Source: Dicaeum eximium (Eukaryota > Chordata > Aves > Passeriformes > Dicaeidae). From it: 64,000 bases of DNA. A model generated the notes under the pieces. The model had not been told where the DNA came from. It saw only the letters and a program-made list of their open reading frames with translations, and made no database searches. Positions 36,032-46,954 of this stretch are shown in pieces. The stretch is from positions 1,565,437 through 1,629,436 of the forward strand of contig VWZP01009947.1 of the NCBI GenBank assembly GCA_013396995.1, read 5' to 3'. The position numbers were made by a program, and so were the translations under genes. Positions within the stretch are counted from its first letter, which is position 1; each line of letters begins with the position of its first letter.

Positions 36032-38965
36032 GTACTTTTGACTTTCTGGGCACCATCTCTGGTTTAGCAGAATTGTGCTGATTGAGGGACTTAGAAAATA
36101 GTCTGTGCCATTTTTATTACAGCTAATGGTTGCATGTAGAGGATTAATCAGCAAATAGAAAGCTAAAATATAGTCCTTTTGTGGTGGGCTGCTCTCCCCA
36201 GTCTCAGACCTCTTTTTTCCCAAAAAAATTATCTGAGCCATAGCCTTCATTTATAGATGATAATTCATTTGGTCTTTTCCATTACTTACAGCAAATTCAG
36301 CTGTAAACTATCTTCTTAACTGAGATGAGGGTCTGAAACCCAATAATAGAACATTACAGACATTAAGACACCTACACATAATTACAGACCAAAGATTATT
36401 AATGTGTTCTTAGTCTCTTTAACTAGCAGCATCACTCAGTCTGGGCTTAGCACTCCAAAGTAAGGGGCAAAAAAACCCCCAAGTACTCAGGAAGAATGTC
36501 AGCTCTCCCTTCTTGCAAATTGAAAAATCCTGATATTAGTTAAAAGAGAACACCTTGGTCTTTACACAGCTGTGTGGGCACAGGGAGAACAGACTGAAGA
36601 AATATCTGTGAACACAGCCTTGAAAACTTCTGTCATCACATCAGCAGTGTGGTGGCAGTGGTTCAGCCTGAATTGTTCCTTGGTGGCTGTTATCCCACAA
36701 ACCACACAGAAGTTCAGTGAGCATTTCTCTGACTAGTTCATTAGACTTTTCACCCTTGTAGTTTTAAGAAGAATTCTTATGGAAAGTATGTGCTCCCTAA
36801 CTGCTGAGGTGATGTGATGGAAGCAGGTAACACCCTTTGCTCTTCTGCACACTCCAGGTAATCAAAAGGTGCTGTAACAGCTACTTACTCTCCATGGATT
36901 AAGTATTTTCCTAATACACACGTTCTCTAGTGTGGAGAAGGATTGGCAATGTTTCCTTCCACAGATACCTGACAGTGATTCTCTGTTGCATAGGAACAAA
37001 ATGGAAATATTGTAACTATTATATTAAGCAGGGTATGTTGTAATTTTTTTTTTTTTACTTTTAACTGGCATCCTTCTGGTTCTTTCTTTGTACTGAAAGC
37101 AAAGGATCTCAAATGAGAGGTTTGTGCATCTATATTCAGAAATCTATTGTGCTGCTATTATCCCTTTGTTAATTGAAGCAGAGTGGGAATAACTGGAGAC
37201 AGACCTTGTTTCTTGGTGCCTGTGGTTAGGTATCTTGGGGAATACTGAACAGATAAAATATAGAAGAATGAAAGCTGCCATTAAGCACCTGTATGATGTT
37301 TTCATCTTCTGGGTACTATTTTTTTTGTTGGCTCCTGTTGCTGTTGTGGATTACATGGTTTTCACATCTCTTGAATGTGCACTGAGCTTGGGATCTGTTA
37401 AGCTGTCAGCAATCAGTTTTAATAGATTCCTTGAGTAATAGTTTTTTCCTTCACATGCATCCAGAAATCTCATTCAGAGGGTCTAGAAAAATCATGCTAA
37501 GCCTTTAACCTATATATTATATAGAATCATGGAAAAGACCTCTAAGATCGAGTCTAACCCTTAACCCAGCACTGCCAAGGCCACCACTAAACCATGTCCC
37601 TAAGTGCCACTTATATTTTTTGTTTGCAAATGTAGATGAAATTAATTTTATGAGTGGTACTTTAGGTTACTCTAGCCCAAAGAGGAATTGAACAGGGCAC
37701 CTTTTACATAAGCTAAAAGAAATGAGGAAGATTCCATTAAGATGCTCTTAAAGAGTTCTCCTCATTGCCCTTCCCCCTTCCAAACTGGAATGAATGTAGA
37801 GTACAGACTGCCAGTTCCTACTTTCTTCCTGTTTTCCAACTATAACCCTCCACAGCTGTTTTTTTCCCATATTTCAATATGTGGAGAAGAAGAGACATAG
37901 CTGGTCCATTAGAAGCTCTGTGTGTGTTTATTTGATAATGCAGTTTCCTAAAGACAAAGTCCATGTGGAGATAAGTATTTCCGAAGAGAAGGCAACATCT
38001 AGACTTACAGGCACTGATCCTTTTTTGGGCTTGACATTTGGAAAGAACACCCTTAGTTTGCATTTGTATGCTTAAGCATCTCAAACCAACTTATTGGGAG
38101 GCTGAGCACTTGCTGTTGGCATCTGCGAAGCGCTGTGCAAACATTAACTAATGAATCCTCAAAGGACGTACGTGGGGCGAGTAGAAAAGGTCACTCCTTA
38201 ATGAAGTGACTTTTCCAAAGCTCTACAATGAGTCAGTGGGGGAGCTTAGAAGGTTTTTTTTTTTGGTTTCTGTCTGGAACCCCGTTCTTTATCCCAGTGA
38301 CTCTTAATCCCAGACTAATTCATGAGGTAAATGAAGTCCTCAGGTCCATGGATAAACTCCGGTGATTGATACCTCTGCTCTGGCAGATGTCTGAGCACTT
38401 ACCAGTGCAGCCTCTGCACTTACCAGTGCCAGGACATATGTTGGTGGCCACTTTCCTTAGTGACAAGCATGGAAGGAAGTACAGAATTACTTCATTTTCC
38501 ACTCCACCTTTTCCCTGTGGAAAGATGAAAGTGATGCTGGTGTTCCCTTGCTTGGCTATTTCTTGTCTTACAGATCTACTAGAGCCTGGCCCCATGTAGT
38601 GCCCACATCTTTAAGCTCTTCTGTGCCTTTGTCAAGCCCTGCTTGTTTGAGAGGTGAAGGAGCTGCTTACCCTTTGTTCTTTGGGCAGCATGTATGCCTC
38701 ATTTGGCTTCCAGGTTTTTTTTCCCTGGGGAAAACAGGACCACAGGCAGGGCTGCAGCCTCAGGAGGATTCAGGCTTTGGTTTGTAGGCAAACAGTGGTA
38801 GGAGCTGGTACTGAAGGATGAGAGGATCTTCCCCTGGGATTTGGCAGAAGCTCAGGTGCTGTCTCTATAATGGTGGGTTTTCCACCTTTTTGGGCTGTAG
38901 TGATGTAGCTTTTTGCCTGACCGGGAATTCTGAAATGATCTTTGTCTTTTCTGGTGTTTTCCCAG
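36032..38965 (+). other. KLHL3 intron 2
   Basis: The intron is bounded by GT at 36032 and a CCCAG acceptor at 38965. It holds a short CR1 remnant (37522-37610) and otherwise unique AT-rich DNA. Confidence 0.85.
37522..37610 (-). mobile_element. CR1 3'-end fragment in KLHL3 intron 2
   Basis: It starts with TAGAATCATGGAAAAGACC and continues with GATCGAGTCTAACCCTTAAC and CACTGCCAAGGCCACCACTA. This is the usual reverse-complement CR1 3' end with the 3' terminus at the left. It is about 90 bp and strongly 5'-truncated. Confidence 0.85.
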
Positions 38966-39072
38966 CAAGAGGCTCCTGTGTGATGTGGTGATTGTGGCTG
39001 AAACCGTGGAGATGGAAGCTCACCGGGTGGTGCTGGCAGCCTGCAGCCCTTATTTTTGTGCCATGTTTACAG
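38966..39072 (+). CDS. KLHL3: KLHL3 coding exon 3: BTB domain, first part
   Basis: The exon reads 1 base + 35 codons + 1 base: KRLLCDVVIVAETVEMEAH and then RVVLAACSPYFCAMFT, the core beta-sheet and helices of the BTB/POZ domain. The split codon AG/C joins exon 2 as Ser (ELR-S-KRLLCD). BTB domains homodimerise and bind CUL3. It differs from the human sequence mainly at ETVEM (human EDVEI). Both splice sites are consensus (CCCAG/C and ACAG/GTACTG). Confidence 0.97.
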
Positions 39073-41039
39073 GTACTGCTTTTGACACCAGACAATGCTT
39101 GGGCTGAATGGACCATTGCAGTCCCCTGCCCTCAGGCTGGGTCTCTGTCAGGAGCTGCAGCACAGGCAGGAGAGGGTTTCCTTGTGAGAGAAGGGGTACA
39201 GATGGGTCTGCAGTTTGCTGCACTTGATGGATGATGCTGGTCATCCTTGTCTAATTCCTGTGGGGTGAGCAGATAGCATGTAGGGCACTGTGGGGTTACT
39301 GTGCAGTTTGGCTCACTGCTTTGTGGGTTAGTTTTTTTCCCCTCACAGGACCTTGGATCATGAAAACATGACCATCAAGCACATGTTCAGTGCCCTAAAT
39401 GTTCATGGTGCACATCAAAGAAGTTGCTGGCACAGGAGTTGTAGTTTCAAGGCTCAGTCCTGCTGATACTGATTTGGCAGTCACAGATGTTTAATCTCCC
39501 ATGGCACTTTTTTCTGCTGCCTGAAATAACACTGTTGTTCTCTTGATCCCAGTGTGTTTTAGCAGCCCAGCTTTTTAACAGGGTGAGTTGCTGCAGTCCA
39601 GTGTATTTGGTAATGACAGAAAGGAAGAAGAGGACAAAATGCCTGCTCTGATCACCTGATCCCTGGAGCAGGTGCCCTTCAAAGGCTGTGCCCAGATGGG
39701 TCAGCAAAAAAACAAACCAAAGAAAGCTAGGTCAATCCTGAAGGAGGAGAGTGAGCAGCTTATTTAAGTTATTCTAGTGAAATTAGTGTGGTCAGAAACT
39801 CCTTAGCTTCCTTCCCTTTCTTTGTCCTCATTTCCAGGATAGGAACTGACAAATGCAAAAAACTGATTGTGCACCCTAGGGAATGGTTGTTACTGCCCTG
39901 AGCTCCAACAAAAATGAATGAAGTTCAGGGTTTTTTTCCCTGTTTCATGTTAATTTGCTTGTGGTCTGGACTTTGTTCCTTCCTTTTAAAAGCTTTGAGA
40001 TCAGACCTAGTTTAATTCATTTTGCTGGAAGCGGAATGCAGCATTTCTCAGGAAAAGAGCTTGTTGTTACTTAAACTTTTTTCCCTTCTGTAATAAAGGT
40101 GGGGAGAAAACCTCGGGTGTAAAATGTGAGGCGAGATGTGACGCTCCCCATGGTGGCTTTATCAGTGTGGTGAGCTAAGGTGGAGAGCATTTGTGTTTTC
40201 TGGGGCACTGGTGCTGCACCCTGAAGCTGGTACTGGCTGTGGTGGTGAGGCAGAGGAGCAGACACTGCTCAGAAGCAGCTGTGTGTGAGGGCACCTGGAG
40301 CACGACCTGTGGTGCTTGTTCCTGATGGAGAGTTTAATAAAGAAAAACTCTCGGAAAAACCCTCTGATCCTTAGAGGTCATCTGAGTGGGAAGGTGGTGG
40401 TGCAGGGCTGCTCATGTTTCCATGGAGGAATTCTCTGGGCCGTGTAATCCCTCACTCTGGGTTAAACAGTAATCAGCTAACCCATCATGTGGCTGGCTCT
40501 GGAGCTCCCCTGGGCTGGGTGACAGCCTGGCAGCAGCCTGTCCCTCCCCCTGACAAGTCCCTGGGGGCAGAAGGTCAGGCAAAGACCAGCTCTGCCTTTG
40601 CTTTCAGTCCAGCTATCCCCAAATTCCTAAGGTCTGGATCTCCCTTGCAAAGACAGAGTGTGTGATGTCCTTCCAGCTGCATGGGGGTTCACTCCCTGCA
40701 AGGGGGCAGGTTAAAATCACAGCTTCAGCACGAGCTGGTTGTTGTAACTTGGCTTTTTTGCACTGCACAGCAGTGACAGAGCCAAGGACTCAGGCTCAGC
40801 TGCACTGTGGGGGTATCTGCAGGAGCTGCTTGTACACACTGAATTCCCACTGGAGGGGCCCCCCAGCAGTGCCAGGAGTGAGCAGTGAGTGATCAGTGTG
40901 GAGCTGTGGGCAGTGGGAGCCACACTGACACCCACAGCTCATCCACCTTTGCCCACTGCTTGCTCTGCAGCCTCGGTCACTGTCAGCTGGGCCTGATTTT
41001 GGAGCCATGAATGGCCTTGTGATGACCTTGAGGTCTTTC

Positions 41040-41465
41040 CTAAGTTATCATGTGTCCTCTGGTTAGCCATTCCTCTTTGAAGTACTCCTGGAAAGTCTGA
41101 AAACGGGTAGGCACATTTTCCATTTGTATCTTCCCCTCCTGAAGGAGAGATGGGACCAGCACTTCCTCAGTGTCCCTTTCCATGCTGGCTTTCTCTAGAG
41201 CATTTTGGATGCTGGTCCTTATTGGCACTATTCTCTGGGGATGATTTGGGACAGTAATTTCTGTCCATTTAGAAGAAAACACAACAATTTCAGAAAGAGT
41301 AACAAATACTTTGGTGACACTGCTAGGGCTGCTTCTGTCAGATGCCTTAGGAATTTTGGAAGCGCTGAAGGAGGAAGCAGAAGCCTCCCTTGCACGTCTT
41401 ATGTGATGCTTCAAAGCACTCAGCCTATGTGTGAGAGGCTGTGGTTTTGTTATCCAATGCACTCA
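41040..41465 (-). other. Unassigned 142-codon stop-to-stop open frame inside KLHL3 intron 3
   Basis: The minus strand is open between stops for about 140 codons in a region of ordinary GC content and without internal repeats. The predicted peptide looks protein-like: a basic helix-like segment (LKHHIRRAREA), a middle part with TVPNHPQRIVPIRTS, an acidic part (MERDTEEVLVPSLLQEGK) and an aromatic, charged C-terminus (FQTFQEYFKEEWLTR). There is no good ATG at its start (the frame opens after TGA, near a GTG) and no recognised splice context. The tail faintly recalls the segment after the catalytic domain of MULE/FLYWCH-type transposases, so a decayed transposon piece or a processed pseudogene fragment is possible. 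Chance cannot be excluded. Confidence 0.3.
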
Positions 41466-42199
41466 TATGCTCCCTCAGCACATCTGTGACTTAGGAGACA
41501 GCCAAAGCTGTGGCTTTGCACTGGGAAATGCAATGTGTAAGAGGCAGGGCAGGCTGCTGTGCTGGGTAAACACAGCACCCTGGGCTGCTGCAGTTTTGAG
41601 TGTAGCTTGTGGCAAAACAGCTCTGCTCTCTTCTTGCCCTCCTGAGCAGAGGGGAGCAGAAAAGGCACTGCTGGGTGTTGAGTGTGGTGCAGGAAAGGAA
41701 TGCCTCCATGAGGGGTTGGTGTCTGCAAAGTCTGTCCCCTACAGGGGTCTGCTCAGAGCCACCCTGCCTGTTTTGCCTGCCTTTGCTCCCTCACAGTTCA
41801 TCCCCTGTGTGTGCCTGGCTGCAGGGATGGGCTCTGTGCAGTGCCTGGTGCGGGGCAGCCCTTTCTCACACAGCCCTTACATGTGAGAGATGCTGGTGAT
41901 TTGAATCATTCTGTAATTAAGGTATCAGGTAGCGCTGGAGTCTGACTTATGAAAGACACCCTAGGGGGTGCATCGTGTGGGGTTTAAGGTATTTTTCTGA
42001 AGAGATGTGAGATGAGATGCCCTCAGTGGTCCAGCAGCTCCAGAGACTTGCCCTGGGTCTGTGCTTGGAGGAAGGGGCAGCCTGTTGCCTGCTCCTGGTC
42101 TGCACCAACCCCTGCCTTGGTTCCCTTGTGGTGTCTCCAGGTTCTTCCCCATTCCCCAGCCCTGGGGACTTGTCCACCCTGTGACAAGCGGAAGGGGCT

Positions 42200-42390
42200 C
42201 GATCCCGCCGAGTGGGGTCGTGTCCAGGCTGGGCTCGCTCCGAGTGCCCGTGCGGGGTGCGGGGCTGGTCCCGCCGAGTGAATCCTGTCCGTGCCGGGCT
42301 GCGGGGCTCGGTCCCGCCGAGTGAATCCTGTGCGGGCTGGGCTCGCTCCGAGTGTCCGTGCGGGGTGCGGGGCTGGTCCCGCAGCGGAGC
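42200..42390. repeat. CpG-rich composite tandem repeat in KLHL3 intron 3
   Basis: A block starting GGGCTCGCTCCGAGTG and continuing with CCGTGCGGGGTGCGGGGCTGG occurs at 42231 and 42339 (108 bp apart). A GGTCCCGCCGAGTGAATCCTG block occurs at 42267 and 42310 (43 bp apart), with a related copy at 42201. With the GC-rich flank up to about 42660 it forms an intragenic CpG island. Open frames across it on both strands are repeat translations. Confidence 0.85.
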
Positions 42391-44260
42391 CAGCGCGGGC
42401 TGCCCGTGTGCCGGGCTGGCAGCTGCCTGGTGGGCGGGGGAGCCCACACAGCTCTTATTTTTGTTGCTCGTGTCACATGGATGCCGCGACGACGGATGAT
42501 GTTATCAGATTGGTCCCTCCGAGCTATTTCTGCATCGATCCCTGGGTGCTGTGGCTGAGCCCTCCCGCACCGAGGGTCCTGCAGGGCTCGGCCCCGCTTC
42601 CCTCCCCACGCAGGGGGGTCCGGGGGTGCTCCTTGCAGGCACCTCCAGCACCACGCGGCTGGTGGGTGCTGGTCTGCCCTTAGAAGCATCCTTTCATCCC
42701 TGGAGATGTTTGGGGTTTTTTGCAGGCAGGAAGTGTGTGAAGATGACATTTTGTCAATTAAAAAGTCCTACCTGCTTTGACGGCCTCCCAAATGTAGGTC
42801 ATTTATCCCTTTGTACTGGTACATTTGTATTCATGGGCTTCTCTGAATAACATTTTATTATTCAATTTTAGAAATTGAATTTGGGGCAAATAATATTTCA
42901 GTTCTTGGGGCATTGTTGACTGTTCTAACACTCATGGTCCCACTCCACTCCTATTATTTACCTCCTTATTCATGTAAGGAAAGTCAGCAAAGCCCAATTA
43001 GCAGGATCCAGGTTTTGCTCAGTCTTGAGCCCTCTTTAGCATCTGACTCTGTGCTGTGCTCTTACTGTGCCCAGGAATGCTGCATGGAGATGTAGGCTGT
43101 AATTACTTCTATAGGCTGCAGGAAATATTTTTCCACTTAATCCCACAGCAGTACTGAGTCACCGGATTTCTGAGAGTAGTGATTATTCATGCCCAGGTTT
43201 AAGAATTGACATTTCTTCATTCTTTCCTTTGTTTTGCTTTGTTTTTCCACCTATCATTTTCTTTCCTCTTGGGAGTTTGTTCTTTCTTTCCTGTGGAGGT
43301 CCTGGTGGTTAAATCCTGGGTGAGGTCACCATGTGTGGGGATGCTGGAAGGGCCATGGGGAGTCCTTTCTCCTCCTCACTGCATGTTCTTGTTCCTCTGA
43401 TGTGTTCCTGTTGCATGGGGGGTGTGGAGGTGTGCATAAAGCTCTGGGTCATGAATGGGCTCTTACACAGCTACGGAGCTTTGCTTGTATATTCAGGGAG
43501 GAAATGATTGCTCTAGTTCCACGTGCCTTTGAGTTATGGATTTGGAGAAGGGATACAGTTTGGATCCAAAGGTGTAAGGTTGGGAAGGTGAGAGATGAGA
43601 TCTGCATCTTTCTGTGTGGATGCTTTGAACAAGGTGTAAGTGATGGATGGGTTACAGCAGGGTAGTTTAGGAGAGAAGCTTGCTGCATGCTGGGTGTAAC
43701 TGCTGTCCTCTGTGCTTGTTTTCCTGAGCAGGTTTCAGCTTCTTTCTAAAAAAAGAGAATAACACTGCATTGCTTTTAATGTAGGATATATTACAAAATA
43801 CTCTAATGTAGCTGTTGCAACATACTCATTCTATCCATATATTTTAAAAAATTAAAAATATTTTTAATAAATATATATAAAATATATTTCTCAAAGGCCT
43901 TTTTAAGACACATCCACAGTCTCTGAGTCTGTCCCTGTTCTAAGACAGGATTGAGGGACATACTGGGGGTTTATTTTTAGCTCTTAAATTTGTTTGAATG
44001 CAGGTGAACCATGGCAGGTTCTTTTCTTTCAAGAGGCTGAGTTTTTTGCATTTATTGGTTTATGTTGTTTTACACCAGCGTCCTCAATCTTGAGTTGTTT
44101 TTTAGGTGGCATTAGGCAGCTTCTGTGCATCTCACTGGTGGCTCTTCAATGGTGAGGGATAGTGCCAGGCAGTCTTGTAGTCAGACACCAGCAGAATGTG
44201 CTGGATGTGAGCAAGGTCCTGCAGAGCAAACTGTCACTGTCCTTTTGAAATGAATTTCAG

Positions 44261-44382
44261 GAGACATGTCTGAAAGTAAGGCCAAGAAGATTGAGATCAA
44301 AGACGTGGATGGGCAGACGCTGCGGAAGCTGATTGATTACATCTACACCGCGGAGATCGAGGTCACCGAGGAGAACGTGCAG
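44261..44382 (+). CDS. KLHL3: KLHL3 coding exon 4: BTB domain, CUL3-contact region
   Basis: The exon has 2 bases + 40 codons: DMSESKAKKIEIKDVDGQTL and then RKLIDYIYTAEIEVTEENVQ. The M-S-E stretch at its start is the phi-X-E motif by which BTB-Kelch adaptors grip CUL3, and it is intact. Human hypertension alleles cluster in and near this region. The Gly split codon G/GA joins exon 3. The donor is TGCAG/GTGGGT. The C+G content of the exon (CACCGCGGAGATCGAGGTCA) stands out from the AT-richer introns. Confidence 0.97.
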
Positions 44383-46657
44383 GTGGGTCTGCTTCAGCAG
44401 CTCCTGGGGACAGCCAAGGGAAAGCTTGAAACTCAAAGGCACAGGTTCTTTGGGGGTGAGGGATCTCCTCAGGCTGCAGAAAGTAAAAGGTTGAGCTTGA
44501 AAAGAACCGCTTCCAGCCTCTGTTTGGTCTTGAGGCACTTTAGTGCTTTCCCCACGCTTAAGTCATGTTGCATTTAGCTTTTGTGTGGAGCTTTTATAAC
44601 AAGAGCAGGCATCTGCCTTCCAAGAAGCTGTGCTGACTTGTGGGTCAGTCTGTCGAAGGTCAGAATAGACTCAAACAAGCAGTGAGTCAAATGTTTTAAG
44701 GCCATGGCAGAGGAATGTGGCTGTTAGTTTTTAAATTCTTCTGGGTAGTTTGAGTTGTTTCACAGAGCTTTGAGTGGAATACATTGTTCAAATGAGGACA
44801 TTCTTCTTTTCATTGTGTGTGTGCTCTGTCTTGTATTTCTGAGAGGTAAATATTTGTTAAGAAGTGGAAAGAGTATTTGGAAGGCAGCCTTTAAATAAAG
44901 CAGGGTGCTCAGGAAGAGTGTTTTGCGGTGTCACGTGGCTGTGGCTGCTGGTAAAGCTCTTTCTTTGGCTCTGCTTGTATTTGTGGTAAGAAAAAGGCTC
45001 TGCACTTAGCCATTGATGTCTGGGAGGGATGCTGAGAGCTTGTGTGTGTACGTGCTTTTCAGCCGGTCTCAGTTTTTGTCTGCAAGTGGCCGTTTGAGCC
45101 CGTTGTCTTCCTCACTTTGGCTTGGACATGGCCACGGGAGCAAGTCTGTGTCAGTGATGCTGGAGAGGGTTTTGTTGGCCTAATTAACACAGCAGAATCA
45201 GACTGGTTCGGCTTGAAACGAGGCTCTTGCTGTGAGCTCCTCTGCTCCAGTCCCTCAGGCAGAGTGCAGGTTCTTGCTGCCCTGCTGCTCCTCCCTCAGG
45301 AGCTTGGACTAACCCCTGAGCTAGGCCCACTTTGCAGTCCAGCCCTTCGCCATCCTTCATGACCTAAATCTGTGGGGGCCTTTTCATGCCCCTTCTGCCC
45401 TCTGGTTTTACAAATGTGACTGTTGGGTGCGCTCTCAGCCTGGCATTTGTCACGCTGGTCGGAGTGTGGAGCCTGATTTCCCTGCAGTGAGGCTGAGAAC
45501 CATCACTGAGGGGACCTTCAAGGGGCCATGGTGGCAAAGGAGCTGAGACTCCAACCCAGGCCTGGCTGGCTGCTGTGGGACCCACATCAGGGTCATCAGG
45601 AGCTGACACAACATCACTCAGTGGGGGACTGGCGTGGAGCTCCTTGCACCTCTGGGATCTCCCGTTGCTGGAGGAGAAATGGCATTTGCACACCCTCAGG
45701 CTGGTTGCTGTTTCTGTGGGAAATATGGAGGCAATATCCATGTGCTTTGTGAAAGGTGTGCTTTCCTTCCAGGCCCTTGGGTGCTGCAGAAGCTCCCACT
45801 TGGCACGTGGGATGTGCAGAGCTTGGGATCCCATCTGCTGAGCCTGCCTTGGCTGGGCTGGGCACTGACCCCAGCTGCATTCCCAGGGAGAGTTTTGGTG
45901 CTCCAGCTGCACCGGGGTGTAGCAGTGCTGTGGGAGCTGGAGCAGGCTGCAGAGGCAGCTCTGTTCTGCCCAGAAAGTCTGTGAAAAGTCCAGGTGTTCC
46001 CCTTCCTGAGCAAATACACAGCCATATTTTTTAGTAAAACATAACCAAAGCCTGCCTTCTGCAGCCCAGGGATTACAGGGAGTTAAAGTGGATCCCTGGC
46101 TACATTTTGGCTTTCATCTCTCAGACAGGAAGAGAAAAAAATGTAAGTTTTGAATACTAAGTGTTTTTTCCCAATCTAGTAAAGCAGGTCTTTTTACTGC
46201 AGCATTTATTTCAATATCCACTCTGTGATTAACTCTTCAGGCTAGAGGTAAATTAATTCATAGAAGCTAAGAAATGAAGCTGATCTACTGCAAGATTAAC
46301 TAACTAGTTTAAATTTTATTACATGTTTGAAGTGTTCATGCTGAAAATGTTTTATGGAATTTAATATAATTGTGTTATGAAACCAATAGAAAGAGAAATT
46401 TGCATCCTGTCTCTGAGTGTTTTACTCTGAACAAAATGCCATAAACAGGTTAATATTCACCTCCAGCCACGAGAAGAAAAGGTTACAGAAGTGAGTATTT
46501 TGTGATTTATTGAAAGTTTCACATGAAGTGAAGGCTAAAACCAACAAAAATTAATCTCCTTGTAGCCTCTCATCTTAATTAGCAGTGTCAATGTTAGAAA
46601 GAAGTGAGCAGGTTTCACCAAGTGATCACCACATCCTCCTTCTGCACAGCTTTGGGT

Positions 46658-46954
46658 CATCCATCCATCCATCATCCATCCATCCATCCATCCATCCATC
46701 CATCCATCCATCCATCCATCATCCATCCCTCCATCAATCCCTCCATCAATCCCTCCATCCATCCCTCCATCCCTCCATCCNNNNNNCATCCATCCATCCA
46801 TCCATCCATCCATCCATCCATCCATCCATCCATCCATCCGTCCCTCCATCATCCGTCCCTCCATCATCCATCCATCCATCCATCCATCCATCCATCCATC
46901 ATCCATCCATCCATCCATCATCCATCCATCCACCCATCCATCCATCCATCCATC
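46658..46954. repeat. (ATCC)n tetranucleotide microsatellite with a 6-N gap
   Basis: CATC/ATCC units run for nearly 300 bases. They are interrupted by slipped CATC-ATCC joints and CCCT/CCGT variants, with undetermined bases at 46781-46786. The true length is uncertain. Long open frames here are Pro-Ser-Ile-His repeats and not genes. Confidence 0.97.

Larger units (their letters stand above)
39073..44260 (+). other. KLHL3 intron 3
   Basis: This intron of about 5.2 kb contains a CpG-rich repeat cluster (42200-42390), an unexplained minus-strand open frame (41040-41465) and an AT-rich tract (43840-43890). The acceptor is TTTCAG at 44260. Confidence 0.85.

Noticed and set aside
41947..42749. Overlapping minus-strand open frames of 166 and 262 codons
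   Set aside because: They are repeat-derived translations of the CpG-rich composite repeat in KLHL3 intron 3. No motif and no splice context.
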